The translations under genes and the position numbers were made by a program. A stretch of DNA of 64,000 nt, from assembly GCF_000376985.1 (NCBI RefSeq), contig NZ_AQYA01000026.1, forward strand, positions 1-64,000, given 5' to 3'. The notes below the pieces were generated by a model. That model did not search any database. It saw nothing but the letters and a program-made list of their open reading frames with translations, and had not been told where the DNA came from. This document shows positions 14,069 to 26,263 of this stretch, piece after piece. This DNA is from Streptococcus henryi DSM 19005 (GTDB taxonomy: Bacteria; Bacillota; Bacilli; Lactobacillales; Streptococcaceae). Position 1 is the stretch's first letter; the number at the start of each line of letters is the position of its first letter.

Positions 14069-15191
14069 TAAATATTCTGCGATTCTTGGAAGTACAATTG
14101 GCTTTCATGAAATGGAAGGCTTAACAGACGAACGTCCATTGGCTAGCTTGCCATTTGACGGTAAATATCGTCTCATTGACTTCCAACTCTCAAATCTTGC
14201 GAATGCTGGAGTTCGTAGTGTTTATGGTATTTTCCGCGGTCAAAACATCCGCTCAATCTTTGACCATATTCGCTCAGGTCGCGAATGGGGACTTAATACA
14301 TTGCTCAGCCATTATTTCCTTGGCTTCTACAATGCAGGTATCGGAGAAGAAACTGCGGATAAGGATTACTATGAGCAAATTTTGACATACCTCAAACGTT
14401 CAGGTTCAGACCAAACAATCTATATGTCATGTGATATTCTTTGTAACATTGATTTGTCACAAGTTATTCACTTGCACAATGTCAGCAACCGTAATATGAC
14501 AGTAGTTTATAAGAAATTGCCAAAAGAGGCTATTTCATCTGCAAATGATATCTTGGAAGTTGACGAAAGTGATACTGTTACTGGTAACTGTGGTGCTTTC
14601 TCAGGTAAAGATACTGAAAAAATGTCTGCTGGTATCTATGTTGTTAATACACCATGGCTTATTGAAAAAATGGAACAGGAAGTTCAATCTGAAAAACCGC
14701 GTAAACTTCGCTTCCTTCTTCGCGATTTGACTCCAACATCAAACACTTTGGCATTTGAATATACTGGCTATCTTGCTAATATCTCTTCAGTTAAAGCCTA
14801 CTATGATGCCAATATGGATATGCTTGATTCTCACAAATTCTATTCACTTTTGTATTCAAACCAAAAAGTTTATACAAAAGTTAAGAATGAAGAATCTACC
14901 TATTTTGATAATGCATCAACTGTTAAGAACTCACAATTCGCATCAGGAAGCATTATAAAAGGTAATGTTGATCACTCAATCATTTCTCGTAATTGTCGTA
15001 TTGCAGAAAACTCAAGTGTAATCAACAGTGTCATCTTCCCTAAAGCAATTATCGGTGAAGGTGCTGTTGTAGAAAATGCTATTGTTGATAAAGGTGTAAC
15101 AATCGCTCCTGGCGTAACAATTCGCGGAACAAAAGAAAACCCTGTTGTTGTTGCAAAAGCTAGCGAAGTAGTTGAGGATATTATTAAATGA
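14058..15191 (+). CDS. glgD: GlgD, regulatory subunit of ADP-glucose pyrophosphorylase
   Basis: A GlgC paralogue of 377 residues with the same fold and C-terminal hexapeptide helix. The GGXGXRLXXLT signature is replaced by [14 protein letters not shown], so the subunit should be poorly or not catalytic. In Firmicutes GlgD stimulates GlgC in a heteromeric complex. The start lies inside glgC and the stop overlaps glgA by 4 bases (ATGA), so the three genes are translationally coupled. Confidence 0.95.
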   Translation: MKIDKYSAILGSTIGFHEMEGLTDERPLASLPFDGKYRLIDFQLSNLANAGVRSVYGIFRGQNIRSIFDHIRSGREWGLNTLLSHYFLGFYNAGIGEETADKDYYEQILTYLKRSGSDQTIYMSCDILCNIDLSQVIHLHNVSNRNMTVVYKKLPKEAISSANDILEVDESDTVTGNCGAFSGKDTEKMSAGIYVVNTPWLIEKMEQEVQSEKPRKLRFLLRDLTPTSNTLAFEYTGYLANISSVKAYYDANMDMLDSHKFYSLLYSNQKVYTKVKNEESTYFDNASTVKNSQFASGSIIKGNVDHSIISRNCRIAENSSVINSVIFPKAIIGEGAVVENAIVDKGVTIAPGVTIRGTKENPVVVAKASEVVEDIIK

Positions 15192-16615
15192 AAATAATGT
15201 TTGTTGCGGCAGAAGGTGCACCTTTTGCCAAAACAGGCGGCTTAGGTGATGTCATCGGGGCATTGCCTAAATCGCTTGTAAAAAATGGAAATGAAGTAGC
15301 AGTCGTTCTTCCTTATTACGATATGGTTGCTGCAAAATTTGGTGACCAAGTTGAAGATGTGCTCTATTTCTATACAGAATTAGGCTGGCGTCGAGCATAT
15401 GTCGGTGTTAAACGTCTTGTTCGTGATGGTGTTACCTTCTACTTTATTGATAATCAAGATTACTTCTTCCGTGGAAGAGTCTATGGTGAATGGGATGATG
15501 GTGAACGTTTTGCCTTCTTCCAATTAGCTGCGCTTGAATTGATGGAGAAAGTTGACTTTATTCCAGATATTCTTCATGTGCATGATTATCACACAGCCAT
15601 GATTCCATTCTTACTGAAGGAAAAATATCATTGGATTAATGCCTACAAGAACATTAAGACTGTATTTACAATTCATAACATCGAATTCCAAGGTCAGTTT
15701 GATCCAGGAATGTTGGGAGAACTTTTTGGTGTAGGTGCCGAACGTTATGAAGACGGAACTCTTCGCTGGAATGATTGTCTGAACTGGATGAAAGCAGCTG
15801 TTCTTTATTCTGATCGTGTTACAACCGTTTCTCCATCATATGCACAAGAGATTATGACACCTGAATTTGGTAAAGGTCTCGATCAAGTTATGCGCATGGA
15901 GTCAGGTAAATTGTCTGGTATTGTCAATGGTATTGATACAGACTTGTTAGATCCAGAAACTGACCCTTATCTTGTTGCTCACTTCTCAGCAGATGACCTT
16001 TCAGGTAAAGCTAAAGATAAAGCAGCTCTCCAAGAACGTGTAGGACTGCCAGTTCGCTCAGATGTACCTTTGATAGGTATTGTATCTCGTTTGACAGATC
16101 AAAAAGGTTTTGATCTTGTTGTCAACGAGTTGAACAACATCTTACAAAATGACTTGCAAGTAGTTGTTTTGGGAACAGGTTATGCTGATTATGAAAATGC
16201 CTTTGCTTGGTTTGGTCATAATTATCCTGAAAAGATGTCAGCAAATATTACCTTCGACCTAGAATTAGCACAGCAGATTTATGCTGCTTGTGATATCTTC
16301 TTGATGCCATCTGCTTTTGAACCTTGTGGTTTGTCTCAAATGATGGCTATGCGCTATGGAACACTTCCTTTAGTTCATGAGGTCGGCGGTCTTCGAGATA
16401 CTGTTATTCCTTACAATCGTTATGAAAAAACAGGAACAGGATTCACCTTTAATAATTTCTCAGGCTACTGGTTAACAACTACCTTGAGCCTAGCATTAGA
16501 TGTATACTACAATCACAAAGAAGACTGGCAAATGTTACAACAAAATGCTATGTCTACTGATTTCTCTTGGGATACCGCAAGTCTTGCCTACGAGGATCTT
16601 TACAAAGGTCTTTAA
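15188..16615 (+). CDS. glgA: Glycogen synthase
   Basis: GT5 enzyme that transfers glucose from ADP-glucose to the glycogen chain. The ADP-glucose binding motif KTGGL is at residues 15-19, and [19 protein letters not shown] is the conserved C-terminal nucleotide site with the catalytic Glu. Length 475 residues is standard. It overlaps glgD by 4 bases. A 183-base gap follows before glgP; this contains no obvious terminator, so glgP may still be read from the operon. Confidence 0.96.
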   Translation: MKIMFVAAEGAPFAKTGGLGDVIGALPKSLVKNGNEVAVVLPYYDMVAAKFGDQVEDVLYFYTELGWRRAYVGVKRLVRDGVTFYFIDNQDYFFRGRVYGEWDDGERFAFFQLAALELMEKVDFIPDILHVHDYHTAMIPFLLKEKYHWINAYKNIKTVFTIHNIEFQGQFDPGMLGELFGVGAERYEDGTLRWNDCLNWMKAAVLYSDRVTTVSPSYAQEIMTPEFGKGLDQVMRMESGKLSGIVNGIDTDLLDPETDPYLVAHFSADDLSGKAKDKAALQERVGLPVRSDVPLIGIVSRLTDQKGFDLVVNELNNILQNDLQVVVLGTGYADYENAFAWFGHNYPEKMSANITFDLELAQQIYAACDIFLMPSAFEPCGLSQMMAMRYGTLPLVHEVGGLRDTVIPYNRYEKTGTGFTFNNFSGYWLTTTLSLALDVYYNHKEDWQMLQQNAMSTDFSWDTASLAYEDLYKGL

Positions 16616-16798
16616 AAACTTGCAGTTCTTATTTTAAATGGAGTAATGAGCCCTTGTGACTGGGAGATGTGCTTATATGGCTATGAAAAAGAAATGCTTT
16701 TTTGAAAGTAATTTGTATTTGTAGCCAATAAAGACTCTTCAACCAGCCAACAAAGGCTCTTTGTACAAAAATGAAAACCAGAAAACGAAAGGAATTTC

Positions 16799-19195
16799 AT
16801 GCAACTCACTAAAGAACAGTTTATTCGTGACTTCAAGGATACACTTCACGAGGAGCAACTCGTAAAAGTTCCGGCCGCAACGCCGTCAGAATTATTTACA
16901 ACTTTAGCAAAATTAATTCGTAAATACTACACAAGCACTTGGTTAGATCGTAATCATGCTCTTTCAGATAATAAGCAAAAAATTGCTTATTATTTCTCAA
17001 TTGAATTTCTGCCAGGTCGTATGCTTGAAACTAACCTCTTGAACTTGGGGATTCTTGACCTAGTTAAAGAAGGCTTTGCTGATTTAGATGTTGATTTTGA
17101 AGCAGTTAAAACTGCTGAGCATGATATGGCCTTGGGGAATGGCGGTCTCGGACGCTTGGCAGCAGCCTTCATGGATTCATTAGCAACTACTGGATATCCT
17201 GGTTTTGGTAATGGGCTCCGCTATAAATATGGTCTTTTTAAACAACGTATCGTAGATGGTTACCAAGTAGAACTTCCAGATTCTTGGTTTGGTTCAATTG
17301 GTAATGTTTGGGAAGTACGTAAAGACCATGATATTGTTCAAGTAAAACTCTTTGGTAACGCCTATCTTCAGCCAAATGAAGAAGGAAAACTTGTTCCAGT
17401 TTATGATGGCGCGCAAGTTCTGAATGCTGTACCTTATGATGTTCCACAAATTGGTTTTGAAAATGGTGTTATTAATAACCTTCGCCTTTGGGATGTTGAA
17501 ATTCCAGAGGAATACGAGCTCAATTATCCAACGATTGATGCTTTGCGTACTGTTCGTGACATCACTTCAACACTTTACCCAGATGATTCTAACTTTGAAG
17601 GAAAACAACTTCGCCTTGTTCAAGAATACTTCATGACAAGTGCTGGACTTCAAACAATCATCAAATCTTACCTTAAACAAGGTCTTCCATTGGAACAAAT
17701 CCATGAGAAAGTATCTGTTCATATCAACGATACTCACCCTGCGGTAGCACCAGCAGAATTCATGCGTCTTTTGGTTGACGAGTATGGTTTGAATTGGGAT
17801 GCAGCTTGGAACGCAACTGTTCAGACCATGTCTTATACTAACCATACTATCTTGTCAGAAGCTCTTGAAAAATGGGATGCCTCACTCTTCAAGCACGTAT
17901 TACCACGCGTTTATCAAATCGTTCTTGAAATTGATAATCGTTTCGTTGCTGAAATGGCAAATAAAGGTGTCGACCCTGCTGTTATTGAAAACACACGTAT
18001 CGTTAAAGATGATCAAATCCACATGGCTAACCTTGCAATTATCGGTGGTCATTCTGTCAATGGTGTTGCAAAACTCCATACAGAGCTTTTGAAAGAAGAT
18101 ACACTTCACGACTTCTACACACTTTACCCTGAAAAATTCAATAACAAGACAAATGGTATCGTTCAACGTCGTTGGACACAGATTTCTGCACCAGAATTGT
18201 CTAAAGCTATTGATGAAACTATCGGTAAAGAATGGCGTAAAGACATCCATGAACTCCGTAAACTCAATGATTTTGTTGATGACAAAGCGGTACTTGAGAA
18301 CTTCTATCAAGTTAAACAAGAAGCTAAGGCTCGTCTAGCTGCCTTCATCAAAGAATCTACAGGAGTGGAAGTATCAACAGAAGCTATCTTTGACGTTCAA
18401 GTTAAACGTCTCCATGCCTATAAACGTCAATTGCTTAATGTTATGCACATCGTCAAACTTTATAATGATTTGAAAGACAATCCTGATAAAGATATGGTGC
18501 CACGTGTATTTATCTTTGGAGCAAAAGCTGCGCCAGGTTACCATTTTGCAAAATCAGTTATCAAGATTATCAATGAATTAGCTAATCTTATAAACAATGA
18601 TGAAAGCCTACAAGGTAAATTGAAAGTCGTTTTCCTAGAAAACTACCGTGTTAGCCTTGCTGAAATAATCATTCCTGCGGCTGACGTTTCTGAACAAATC
18701 TCTTTGGCTTCAAAAGAAGCATCAGGTACATCAAACATGAAATTCATGATGACTGGTGCCATTACCTTAGCAACATTAGATGGAGCTAATATCGAAATCA
18801 AAGATGAAGTTGGGGATGATAACATCATCATCTTCGGTATGGATAAAGATGAGGTTTACCGCCATTATGCTACCCATGATTATTATTCACGTGGTATTTA
18901 TGAGTCAAATCCAGTCATCCGACGTGTTGTTGATTCATTTGTAAATGGTACGATTCCAAATATCCAAAATGAAGGTATGGAAATCTATGAAGCTCTCATC
19001 ACTCATAATGATGAATATTTCTTGCTAGAAGATTTCCCAGCTTATGTGGAAGCTCAAGAACGAATTGATGCTCTTTATCGTGATCGTCAAACATGGTCAC
19101 GTATGGCACTTCGTAACATTGCAAACTCAGATAAATTCACTTCTGATGATACCATCACAGAATATGCTGAAGAAATCTGGAAATTAAAAAAATAA
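16799..19195 (+). CDS. glgP: Glycogen/starch phosphorylase
   Basis: Releases glucose-1-phosphate from glycogen, a pyridoxal-phosphate enzyme. The cofactor-binding Lys is in SGTSNMKFMMTG near residue 648, with TLDGANIE after it. Length 798 residues is typical. A strong AACGAAAGGAATTTC ribosome binding site precedes the ATG. It completes the cluster so that synthesis (GlgCDAB) and breakdown (GlgP, PulA) are encoded together. A terminator follows at 19275. Confidence 0.96.
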   Translation: MQLTKEQFIRDFKDTLHEEQLVKVPAATPSELFTTLAKLIRKYYTSTWLDRNHALSDNKQKIAYYFSIEFLPGRMLETNLLNLGILDLVKEGFADLDVDFEAVKTAEHDMALGNGGLGRLAAAFMDSLATTGYPGFGNGLRYKYGLFKQRIVDGYQVELPDSWFGSIGNVWEVRKDHDIVQVKLFGNAYLQPNEEGKLVPVYDGAQVLNAVPYDVPQIGFENGVINNLRLWDVEIPEEYELNYPTIDALRTVRDITSTLYPDDSNFEGKQLRLVQEYFMTSAGLQTIIKSYLKQGLPLEQIHEKVSVHINDTHPAVAPAEFMRLLVDEYGLNWDAAWNATVQTMSYTNHTILSEALEKWDASLFKHVLPRVYQIVLEIDNRFVAEMANKGVDPAVIENTRIVKDDQIHMANLAIIGGHSVNGVAKLHTELLKEDTLHDFYTLYPEKFNNKTNGIVQRRWTQISAPELSKAIDETIGKEWRKDIHELRKLNDFVDDKAVLENFYQVKQEAKARLAAFIKESTGVEVSTEAIFDVQVKRLHAYKRQLLNVMHIVKLYNDLKDNPDKDMVPRVFIFGAKAAPGYHFAKSVIKIINELANLINNDESLQGKLKVVFLENYRVSLAEIIIPAADVSEQISLASKEASGTSNMKFMMTGAITLATLDGANIEIKDEVGDDNIIIFGMDKDEVYRHYATHDYYSRGIYESNPVIRRVVDSFVNGTIPNIQNEGMEIYEALITHNDEYFLLEDFPAYVEAQERIDALYRDRQTWSRMALRNIANSDKFTSDDTITEYAEEIWKLKK

Positions 19196-19274
19196 GTCAG
19201 TTTGACTGAAATCCTATCTTAGATATCAAACAAGGTTAGTATTTAGTCTCCTTGACAAAGATTAATCAATGTAG

Positions 19275-19304
19275 AGGAGCGGTAGATGCCGTTCCTTTAC
19301 TTTA
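19275..19304 (+). terminator. glgP terminator
   Basis: AGGAGCGG and CCGTTCCT pair with one wobble around a TAGATG loop. The following T tract is interrupted (TTTACTTTAATTT), so strength is moderate. Confidence 0.6.
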
Positions 19305-19330
19305 ATTTGAAAATTTAGTTACTAATTCTT

Positions 19331-19384
19331 GTCTTCAAAAAATGGGAATTAATACATTTAATATAGTTCCTATTTTTTGAAGTC
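19331..19384. repeat. Long inverted repeat between glgP and atpE
   Basis: Two 20-base arms (19331-19350 and 19365-19384) are complementary at nearly every position and are separated by 14 AT-rich bases. The core is CTTCAAAAAATGGGAAT against its partner. It could be a bidirectional terminator or a small palindromic insertion. The rest of the 363-base gap holds only the glgP terminator and the atp promoter. Confidence 0.6.
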
Positions 19385-19495
19385 GATATCTTGATAATCA
19401 GTTATACTTTTGTCGTTTATTATTAAATATGTAGAAAAAAGTCCTTTTTTGAATTTATAAAGTTCTAAGAAAGCGAAATCATTTCAGGAAATTCG

Positions 19496-19524
19496 TTGAC
19501 TTTTCCAAAAAATAGGACTAAAAT
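19496..19524 (+). promoter_or_regulatory. ATP synthase operon promoter
   Basis: TTGACT at 19496-19501 and TAAAAT at 19519-19524 with a 17-base spacer. The AAAAGGAG ribosome binding site of atpE lies about 20 bases downstream. Confidence 0.8.
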
Positions 19525-19558
19525 AGCTTGGTAAAAAAATTTAAAAGGAGAATTCATA

Positions 19559-19759
19559 ATGAATTTAGGTATTTTGGCACTTGGTATTGCCTGTCTTGGT
19601 GTTGCGATTGGTGAAGGTTTTATGATCGGTAACATGATGAAATCCGCTGCTCGTCAACCAGAATTACTCGGTAAATTGCAGCCATTGATGTTCCTTGGAA
19701 TTGCCTTCATGGAAGGTACTTTCTTCGTAACACTTGCCATGGCCTTTGTTCTTGGCTAG
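19559..19759 (+). CDS. atpE: ATP synthase Fo subunit c
   Basis: A 66-residue hairpin of two transmembrane helices that forms the proton-translocating ring. The polar loop carries RQPE at residues 32-35 and the essential proton-binding carboxylate is Glu52 in IAFMEGTFF. First gene of the atpEBFHAGDC operon, in the streptococcal order where c precedes a. In lactic streptococci this complex works mainly as a proton-pumping ATPase for acid tolerance. Confidence 0.96.
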   Translation: MNLGILALGIACLGVAIGEGFMIGNMMKSAARQPELLGKLQPLMFLGIAFMEGTFFVTLAMAFVLG

Positions 19760-19800
19760 GGATAATTAATGTCAACTAACTAGAAAAGGAGGAAAGTCAG

Positions 19801-20514
19801 TTGGAAGAACATGCAAATCCTGTGCTAAGTCTTGGGCCCATTAACTTTGACTTAACGATTCTTGCCATGTCTGTTTTGACAGTCCTTGTCGTATTCATTC
19901 TTGTGTTTTGGGCAAGTCGTAATATGAAACTCAAACCCTCAGGTAAGCAAAACGTATTAGAGTTTCTTTATGAGTTTGTTTTTGGAGTTGCAAAAGACAA
20001 TTTGGGTGAGCATTATGCTAAGAAATACATGCCTTTCTTATTCACCTTGTTTGCTTTTATTCTTTTGAGTAATAACCTTGGTTTGATGACTCATATTCAA
20101 AACAAGGAAGGTGGTTCTCTTTGGACATCGCCTACTGCCAATATGGCTTATGACTTTGGTCTTTCGTTTATTGTAACGGTAGTCTGTCATGTTGAAGGAC
20201 TTAAAGAAAAAGGGTTAAAGGGTTATTTACAAGGATTCTTAGAACCAATTCCTGGTATGTTACCGATGAACATTCTTGAAGAAGTTACCAATTTTGTATC
20301 ATTGGCTCTTCGTTTGTACGGTAACATTTATGCGGGTGAAATTTTGATAGGCTTATTGCTTAATCTTCGTAATGTTCATATAGCATGGGCTCCAATTTCA
20401 TTTATCTTAATGCTAGTATGGATAGCCTTTTCAGTCTTTATTTCAAGTTTACAAGCTTACGTCTTTACCTTATTGACGTCAATGTATATTGGTAAAAAGG
20501 TTAATGGACATTAA
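19801..20514 (+). CDS. atpB: ATP synthase Fo subunit a
   Basis: Membrane subunit that forms the proton half-channels beside the c ring. A polytopic protein of 237 residues with the conserved [11 protein letters not shown] helix holding the essential Arg. It begins with TTG at 19801 behind an AAAAGGAGGAAAG ribosome binding site; no upstream ATG is available in frame. It lies 41 bases after atpE and 23 bases before atpF. Confidence 0.95.
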   Translation: MEEHANPVLSLGPINFDLTILAMSVLTVLVVFILVFWASRNMKLKPSGKQNVLEFLYEFVFGVAKDNLGEHYAKKYMPFLFTLFAFILLSNNLGLMTHIQNKEGGSLWTSPTANMAYDFGLSFIVTVVCHVEGLKEKGLKGYLQGFLEPIPGMLPMNILEEVTNFVSLALRLYGNIYAGEILIGLLLNLRNVHIAWAPISFILMLVWIAFSVFISSLQAYVFTLLTSMYIGKKVNGH

Positions 20515-20537
20515 GGTATAGAAGAGGAAAGAAATTT

Positions 20538-21044
20538 ATGTTAAATGTATTTACGACTTTAGGAACAAGTACAATAGTAGGTAACTTAATAACTGTATCA
20601 GGTTCTTTTGTTCTTTTACTTGTTCTCATTCGCGTTTTTGCTTGGAAAAACATCACAGGAATTTTTGAAAAACGTGCAGACAAAATTGCCAGTGAACTAG
20701 ATAAGGCTGAGGATGCAAAAATTGAGGCTCAAGAGTTGGTAAGACAAAGACAGACTCAACTTGATGATGTTAAAAATGTAGCAGATAAGATTATTCTCGA
20801 AGCAAAAAATAACGCTGAATCAATGAAATCTCGTATTATCGAAAACGCTGAAAATCAAGCAAGCGGCCTTAAGGCAAAAGCAAAGCTTGATATTGAAAAA
20901 CAAAAAGCAGAAGCTTTAGTTGAAATGAGACATGAAGTGTCAGCTATTTCAATCGATTTAGCGCAAGAGATTTTAATGGAAGAGCTTACTCCAGATGCTC
21001 ATAGTCAGTTAATTGAACGCTATTTGAATAATTTAGGTGAGTAA
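20538..21044 (+). CDS. atpF: ATP synthase Fo subunit b
   Basis: Peripheral stalk subunit: one N-terminal membrane helix (about residues 13-34) followed by a long charged coiled coil rich in Ala, Glu, Lys and Gln. Length 168 residues fits the family. A GAGGAAAG ribosome binding site precedes the ATG. The stop is one base before the atpH ATG. Confidence 0.95.
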   Translation: MLNVFTTLGTSTIVGNLITVSGSFVLLLVLIRVFAWKNITGIFEKRADKIASELDKAEDAKIEAQELVRQRQTQLDDVKNVADKIILEAKNNAESMKSRIIENAENQASGLKAKAKLDIEKQKAEALVEMRHEVSAISIDLAQEILMEELTPDAHSQLIERYLNNLGE

Positions 21045-21045
21045 C

Positions 21046-21582
21046 ATGAGTAATAATAAAATAGTGAGTATAAGAAAGTATCGTCAAGATCTTATTGAGA
21101 GAGCTGAGAAAGAAAATAGCTTGGATGACTTACTATCTGATGTTAATGAGCTTGTTAAGTTGTTTCAAATTAGAGGTCTTGAGGATTTCTTCTCTAGGAC
21201 ATCAGTTGCTGATAGCGAAAAATTTAAATTAGTAGTGCTCATTCAGGGAGAATGTTCAGAAATTCTTGATCAGTTTTTCACTCAAATTACCACTAATGGT
21301 GATTATGATCTTTTGTATGATGTCTTACTAGATGTTCTCTACCAGTCACAATTTGTTACTGGTGAATTTGATTTATCTATTAAAACAGTTGTACCAATTA
21401 CAGAAGAGCAAAGAGAACGTATGCTTAGACTAGCTCAGAAGAAACTTCGAATTCAAATCAGACAGATTGACGAGGTTATTGACCCATCTATCCTAGGTGG
21501 CTTTATTTTAGAGGCTAATCATAAAGTGATTGATGCGAGTGTTAAGACACAATTACAAAAAGCAAGAAACAAAATTTTATAG
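21046..21582 (+). CDS. atpH: ATP synthase F1 subunit delta
   Basis: Couples the peripheral stalk to the top of F1. 178 residues from the ATG at 21046, normal for the family; a GTG at 21037 would add three residues and overlap atpF. The C-terminal [21 protein letters not shown] motif is diagnostic of delta/OSCP. The ribosome binding site GGTGAG overlaps the atpF end, which points to coupled translation. Confidence 0.94.
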   Translation: MSNNKIVSIRKYRQDLIERAEKENSLDDLLSDVNELVKLFQIRGLEDFFSRTSVADSEKFKLVVLIQGECSEILDQFFTQITTNGDYDLLYDVLLDVLYQSQFVTGEFDLSIKTVVPITEEQRERMLRLAQKKLRIQIRQIDEVIDPSILGGFILEANHKVIDASVKTQLQKARNKIL

Positions 21583-21596
21583 AAAGTGGTGTTATT

Positions 21597-23102
21597 TTGG
21601 CAATTGATTTACAGGAAATTTCTGAAGTAATTAAAAAGCAGCTAGATACCTTCAAACCACATTTCGATATCACAGAGACAGGTGTTGTTACCTATGTTGG
21701 TGATGGTATTGCGCGTGCGCAAGGTCTTGAAAATGCTATGAGTGGTGAACTTCTTGTGTTTTCAAACGGTGCATATGGAATGGCACAAAACCTTGAAGCC
21801 ACTGATGTTGGTATTATCATTCTAGGAGACTTCTCTGGCATTCGTGAAGGTGATGAAGTTAGACGAACTGGAAAAATCATGGAAGTACCAGTTGGGGATG
21901 CCCTAATTGGCCGTGTTGTTAACCCTCTTGGTATACCTGTGGATGGTCTTGGAGAAATCATGACTTCAAAAACACGTCCAGTTGAAGCACCGGCTCCTGG
22001 TGTTATGCAACGTAAATCGGTATCAGAACCTCTTCAAACAGGTTTAAAGGCCATTGATGCATTGGTTCCAATCGGACGTGGTCAGCGTGAATTGATTATT
22101 GGTGACCGTCAAACGGGTAAAACATCTGTAGCCATCGATGCTATTCTTAACCAAAAAGGACAAGATATGATTTGTATCTATGTCGCAATTGGTCAAAAGG
22201 AATCAACAGTTCGTACTCAGGTTGAAACGCTTCGTCAATACGGTGCCTTGGATTATACAATTGTTGTGACAGCCTCTGCATCACAACCATCTCCATTGCT
22301 TTACATCGCTCCATATGCAGGTGTAGCCATGGCAGAAGAGTTTATGTACAATGGTAAGCATGTCCTTATTGTTTATGATGATTTATCAAAACAAGCGGTA
22401 GCTTATCGTGAATTGTCCTTGCTTCTTCGTCGTCCACCAGGTCGTGAAGCATATCCTGGGGATGTTTTCTACTTGCATAGCCGTCTCTTAGAACGTTCAG
22501 CTAAAGTTTCTGATGCCCTAGGCGGAGGCTCAATTACAGCTCTGCCATTTATCGAAACACAGGCAGGTGACATTTCAGCTTACATCGCGACAAACGTTAT
22601 CTCAATCACTGATGGTCAAATCTTCTTACAAGAAAATCTCTTTAACTCAGGTATTCGACCAGCCATTGATGCGGGATCTTCAGTTTCACGTGTTGGTGGG
22701 TCAGCTCAAATTAAAGCCATGAAAAAGGTTGCTGGAACATTGCGTTTGGACCTTGCTTCGTACCGTGAACTTGAAGCCTTTACGCAGTTTGGATCAGATT
22801 TGGATGCAGCCACTCAGGCTAAACTCAATCGCGGACGTCGTACAGTAGAAGTGCTTAAACAGCCTCTTCATAAACCATTACCGGTTGAGAAACAGGTTCT
22901 TATCCTTTATGCACTTACACATGGTTTCTTAGATGATGTGCCGGTCAATGATATCTTAACATTTGAAGAAGATATGTATTCATATTTTGATTTACACCAT
23001 AGCGATCTTTTTGAAATCATTAGAACAACTAAGGATCTTCCGGAAGAAGCTCAGCTAGACCAAGCTATTCAAGCCTTCAAAGATCAAGCGAAATTCGGTT
23101 AA
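21597..23102 (+). CDS. atpA: ATP synthase F1 subunit alpha
   Basis: Non-catalytic nucleotide-binding subunit of F1. The P loop [13 protein letters not shown] is near residue 169 and the Arg-finger region [10 protein letters not shown] is present. Length 501 residues is standard. It begins with TTG at 21597; the ribosome binding site is weak (AGAAAGTGG). Operon neighbours are 14 and 15 bases away. Confidence 0.96.
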   Translation: MAIDLQEISEVIKKQLDTFKPHFDITETGVVTYVGDGIARAQGLENAMSGELLVFSNGAYGMAQNLEATDVGIIILGDFSGIREGDEVRRTGKIMEVPVGDALIGRVVNPLGIPVDGLGEIMTSKTRPVEAPAPGVMQRKSVSEPLQTGLKAIDALVPIGRGQRELIIGDRQTGKTSVAIDAILNQKGQDMICIYVAIGQKESTVRTQVETLRQYGALDYTIVVTASASQPSPLLYIAPYAGVAMAEEFMYNGKHVLIVYDDLSKQAVAYRELSLLLRRPPGREAYPGDVFYLHSRLLERSAKVSDALGGGSITALPFIETQAGDISAYIATNVISITDGQIFLQENLFNSGIRPAIDAGSSVSRVGGSAQIKAMKKVAGTLRLDLASYRELEAFTQFGSDLDAATQAKLNRGRRTVEVLKQPLHKPLPVEKQVLILYALTHGFLDDVPVNDILTFEEDMYSYFDLHHSDLFEIIRTTKDLPEEAQLDQAIQAFKDQAKFG

Positions 23103-23117
23103 TAGGAGGGTGCTTAT

Positions 23118-23993
23118 ATGTCAGGCTCTCTTAGTGAAATTAAATCTAAAATTGTTTCGACACAAAAAACAAGTCATATTACTGGAGCCATGCAGATGGT
23201 TTCTGCCAGTAAGCTGACAAAAGCAGAACAAGCAGCCAAAGATTTCCAAGTCTATGCTTCAAAAATTCGTCAAGTGACGACAGATTTGTTGCATTCTGAG
23301 TTGACGCAAGGTTCGACTAATCCCATGCTTGCTAAGCGACCAGTTAAGAAAACAGGCTATATCGTGATTACATCTGATAAAGGTCTGGTTGGTGGCTACA
23401 ATTCCAAAATCCTCAAGGCTATGATGGATATTGTGGAAGAATACCATCCAGAAGGAGATTACGCGATTGTTTCAATTGGTAGCATTGGATCAGATTTCTT
23501 CAAAGCACGTAAAATGAATGTCTCATTTGAGTTGCGTGGTTTAGAGGATCATCCAACTTTTGAACAGGTTAGTCAAATCATCTCACAATCGGTAGAAATG
23601 TACAAAAATGAGTTCTTTGATGAGCTTTATGTTTGTTACAATCACCATGTTAACAGCTTGACAAGCCAGGTTCGTGTGCAGCAGATGCTTCCTATCACTG
23701 ACTTGGATGCTGATGAATCAGAAGAACCAGCTTCAGCAAACTTTGAATTGGAACCTAGTCGTGAAGCTATTTTGGAACAATTGCTTCCGCAGTACACAGA
23801 AAGTGTCATTTACGGAGCTATTGTTGATGCTAAAACAGCTGAACACGCTGCAGGTATGACTGCTATGCAGACAGCTACAGATAATGCTAAGAATGTTATT
23901 AATGAATTAACAATTCAGTACAACCGTGCCCGTCAGGCATCAATTACACAAGAAATTACAGAAATTGTTGCGGGTGCTAATGCACTGGAATAG
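23118..23993 (+). CDS. atpG: ATP synthase F1 subunit gamma
   Basis: Central rotor shaft of F1. N-terminal helix [28 protein letters not shown] and the C-terminal helix [14 protein letters not shown] are the two coiled-coil halves that turn inside the alpha-beta ring. Length 291 residues is normal. GGAGGGTG ribosome binding site. It is followed by an unusually long 172-base gap within the operon. Confidence 0.95.
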   Translation: MSGSLSEIKSKIVSTQKTSHITGAMQMVSASKLTKAEQAAKDFQVYASKIRQVTTDLLHSELTQGSTNPMLAKRPVKKTGYIVITSDKGLVGGYNSKILKAMMDIVEEYHPEGDYAIVSIGSIGSDFFKARKMNVSFELRGLEDHPTFEQVSQIISQSVEMYKNEFFDELYVCYNHHVNSLTSQVRVQQMLPITDLDADESEEPASANFELEPSREAILEQLLPQYTESVIYGAIVDAKTAEHAAGMTAMQTATDNAKNVINELTIQYNRARQASITQEITEIVAGANALE

Positions 23994-24030
23994 GTTAGTT
24001 AATTTGAATTTCTGGCTTAGAAATATAAAA

Positions 24031-24138
24031 GCCTGAAACAAAACTAGTTCAGGCATATCATATAGGGTATTATTATGCCCGACCTTGCAGGGGTGAGATG
24101 GCAAATACTATTTCATTTGAAATATGATTTTGTCTCAC
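24031..24138 (+). promoter_or_regulatory. Structured intra-operon leader before atpD
   Basis: The gap between atpG and atpD holds a perfect hairpin, GCCTGAA (24031-24037) with TTCAGGC (24048-24054), and a second pairing GTGAGA (24093-24098) with TCTCAC (24133-24138) enclosing a smaller ATTTCATTTGAAAT hairpin. No T run follows the first hairpin, so it is not a standard terminator. It may be an RNA processing or stability site that adjusts beta subunit yield. Confidence 0.4.
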
Positions 24139-24165
24139 TCTCTAAAAATCATAGAGGAGAATTAA

Positions 24166-25572
<1,407 letters not shown>

Positions 25573-25584
25573 TGAGGTGATCGC

Positions 25585-26010
25585 ATGTCAAATACCTATA
25601 TGACTGTTCAGGTTGTCACACCTGACGGCATAAAATATGACCACCATGCTGCTTTTATTTCGGTAAAAACTACGGATGGTGATATGGGAATTCTGCCTAA
25701 TCACGTTAATATCATGGCTCCACTTGCTGTTCATGAAATGAAAATTCGTCGTATTGATGATGATAATCACGTTGATTGGGTAGCTGTAAATGGCGGATTG
25801 ATAGAAGTTAAGGATAATTTTGTCACTATCGTCGCTGACTCTGCTGAACGTGAACGTGATATCGATGTCAGTCGTGCTGAACGTGCTCGTATCCGTGCTG
25901 AACGTGAATTGGAAGAAGCTCAAACGACTAAAGATATTGATGAAGTTCGTCGTGCTCAAGTCGCACTTAGACGTGCCCTTAATCGTATTAATGTCGGAAG
26001 TCACCAATAA
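25585..26010 (+). CDS. atpC: ATP synthase F1 subunit epsilon
   Basis: Rotor foot and inhibitory subunit. N-terminal beta sandwich with [17 protein letters not shown], then a C-terminal helical hairpin rich in Arg, Glu and Ala. Length 141 residues is normal. GAGGTGATCGC ribosome binding site. Last gene of the operon, ended by the terminator at 26037. Confidence 0.95.
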   Translation: MSNTYMTVQVVTPDGIKYDHHAAFISVKTTDGDMGILPNHVNIMAPLAVHEMKIRRIDDDNHVDWVAVNGGLIEVKDNFVTIVADSAERERDIDVSRAERARIRAERELEEAQTTKDIDEVRRAQVALRRALNRINVGSHQ

Positions 26011-26036
26011 ACAAAGTCACTATATATAGACACAAG

Positions 26037-26059
26037 AAAACCGCAAATGCGGTTTTTTT
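26037..26059 (+). terminator. atp operon terminator
   Basis: AAAACCGC and GCGGTTTT form a perfect 8-bp stem with an AAAT loop, followed by T. Confidence 0.9.
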
Positions 26060-26090
26060 CTTACTTTGAAGACTAATATCATGCTATAAT

Positions 26091-26197
26091 AATACTCAAA
26101 TAAAATCAAAATCAGACGAAGAAGTGAGACGAAGGTATTACTTGAGTAGGGCAAGTCGAAACTGGCATTGATCATTTTGATTTTAAAAGAGAATAAA
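26091..26197. repeat. BOX-like repeat element 2
   Basis: Begins AATACTCAAATAAAATCAAA and ends ATTTTGATTTTAAAAGAGAA, so the ends are inverted copies. The inner part (GTGAGACGAAGG, then TAGGGCAAGTC) matches the element at 28456 in the same orientation and the one at 32438 in reverse. A TATAAT (26085-26090) abuts its left end. Confidence 0.75.
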
Positions 26198-26263
26198 TTT
26201 TGAAATCTACTTTAAATAAATAGTGGATTAGATATCAGAAAAATCAAGAATCAAGGAGAATTC

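Noticed and set aside
25588..26007. 139-residue minus-strand ORF across atpC
   Set aside because: Exactly antisense to atpC with no independent start signal; a coding shadow.
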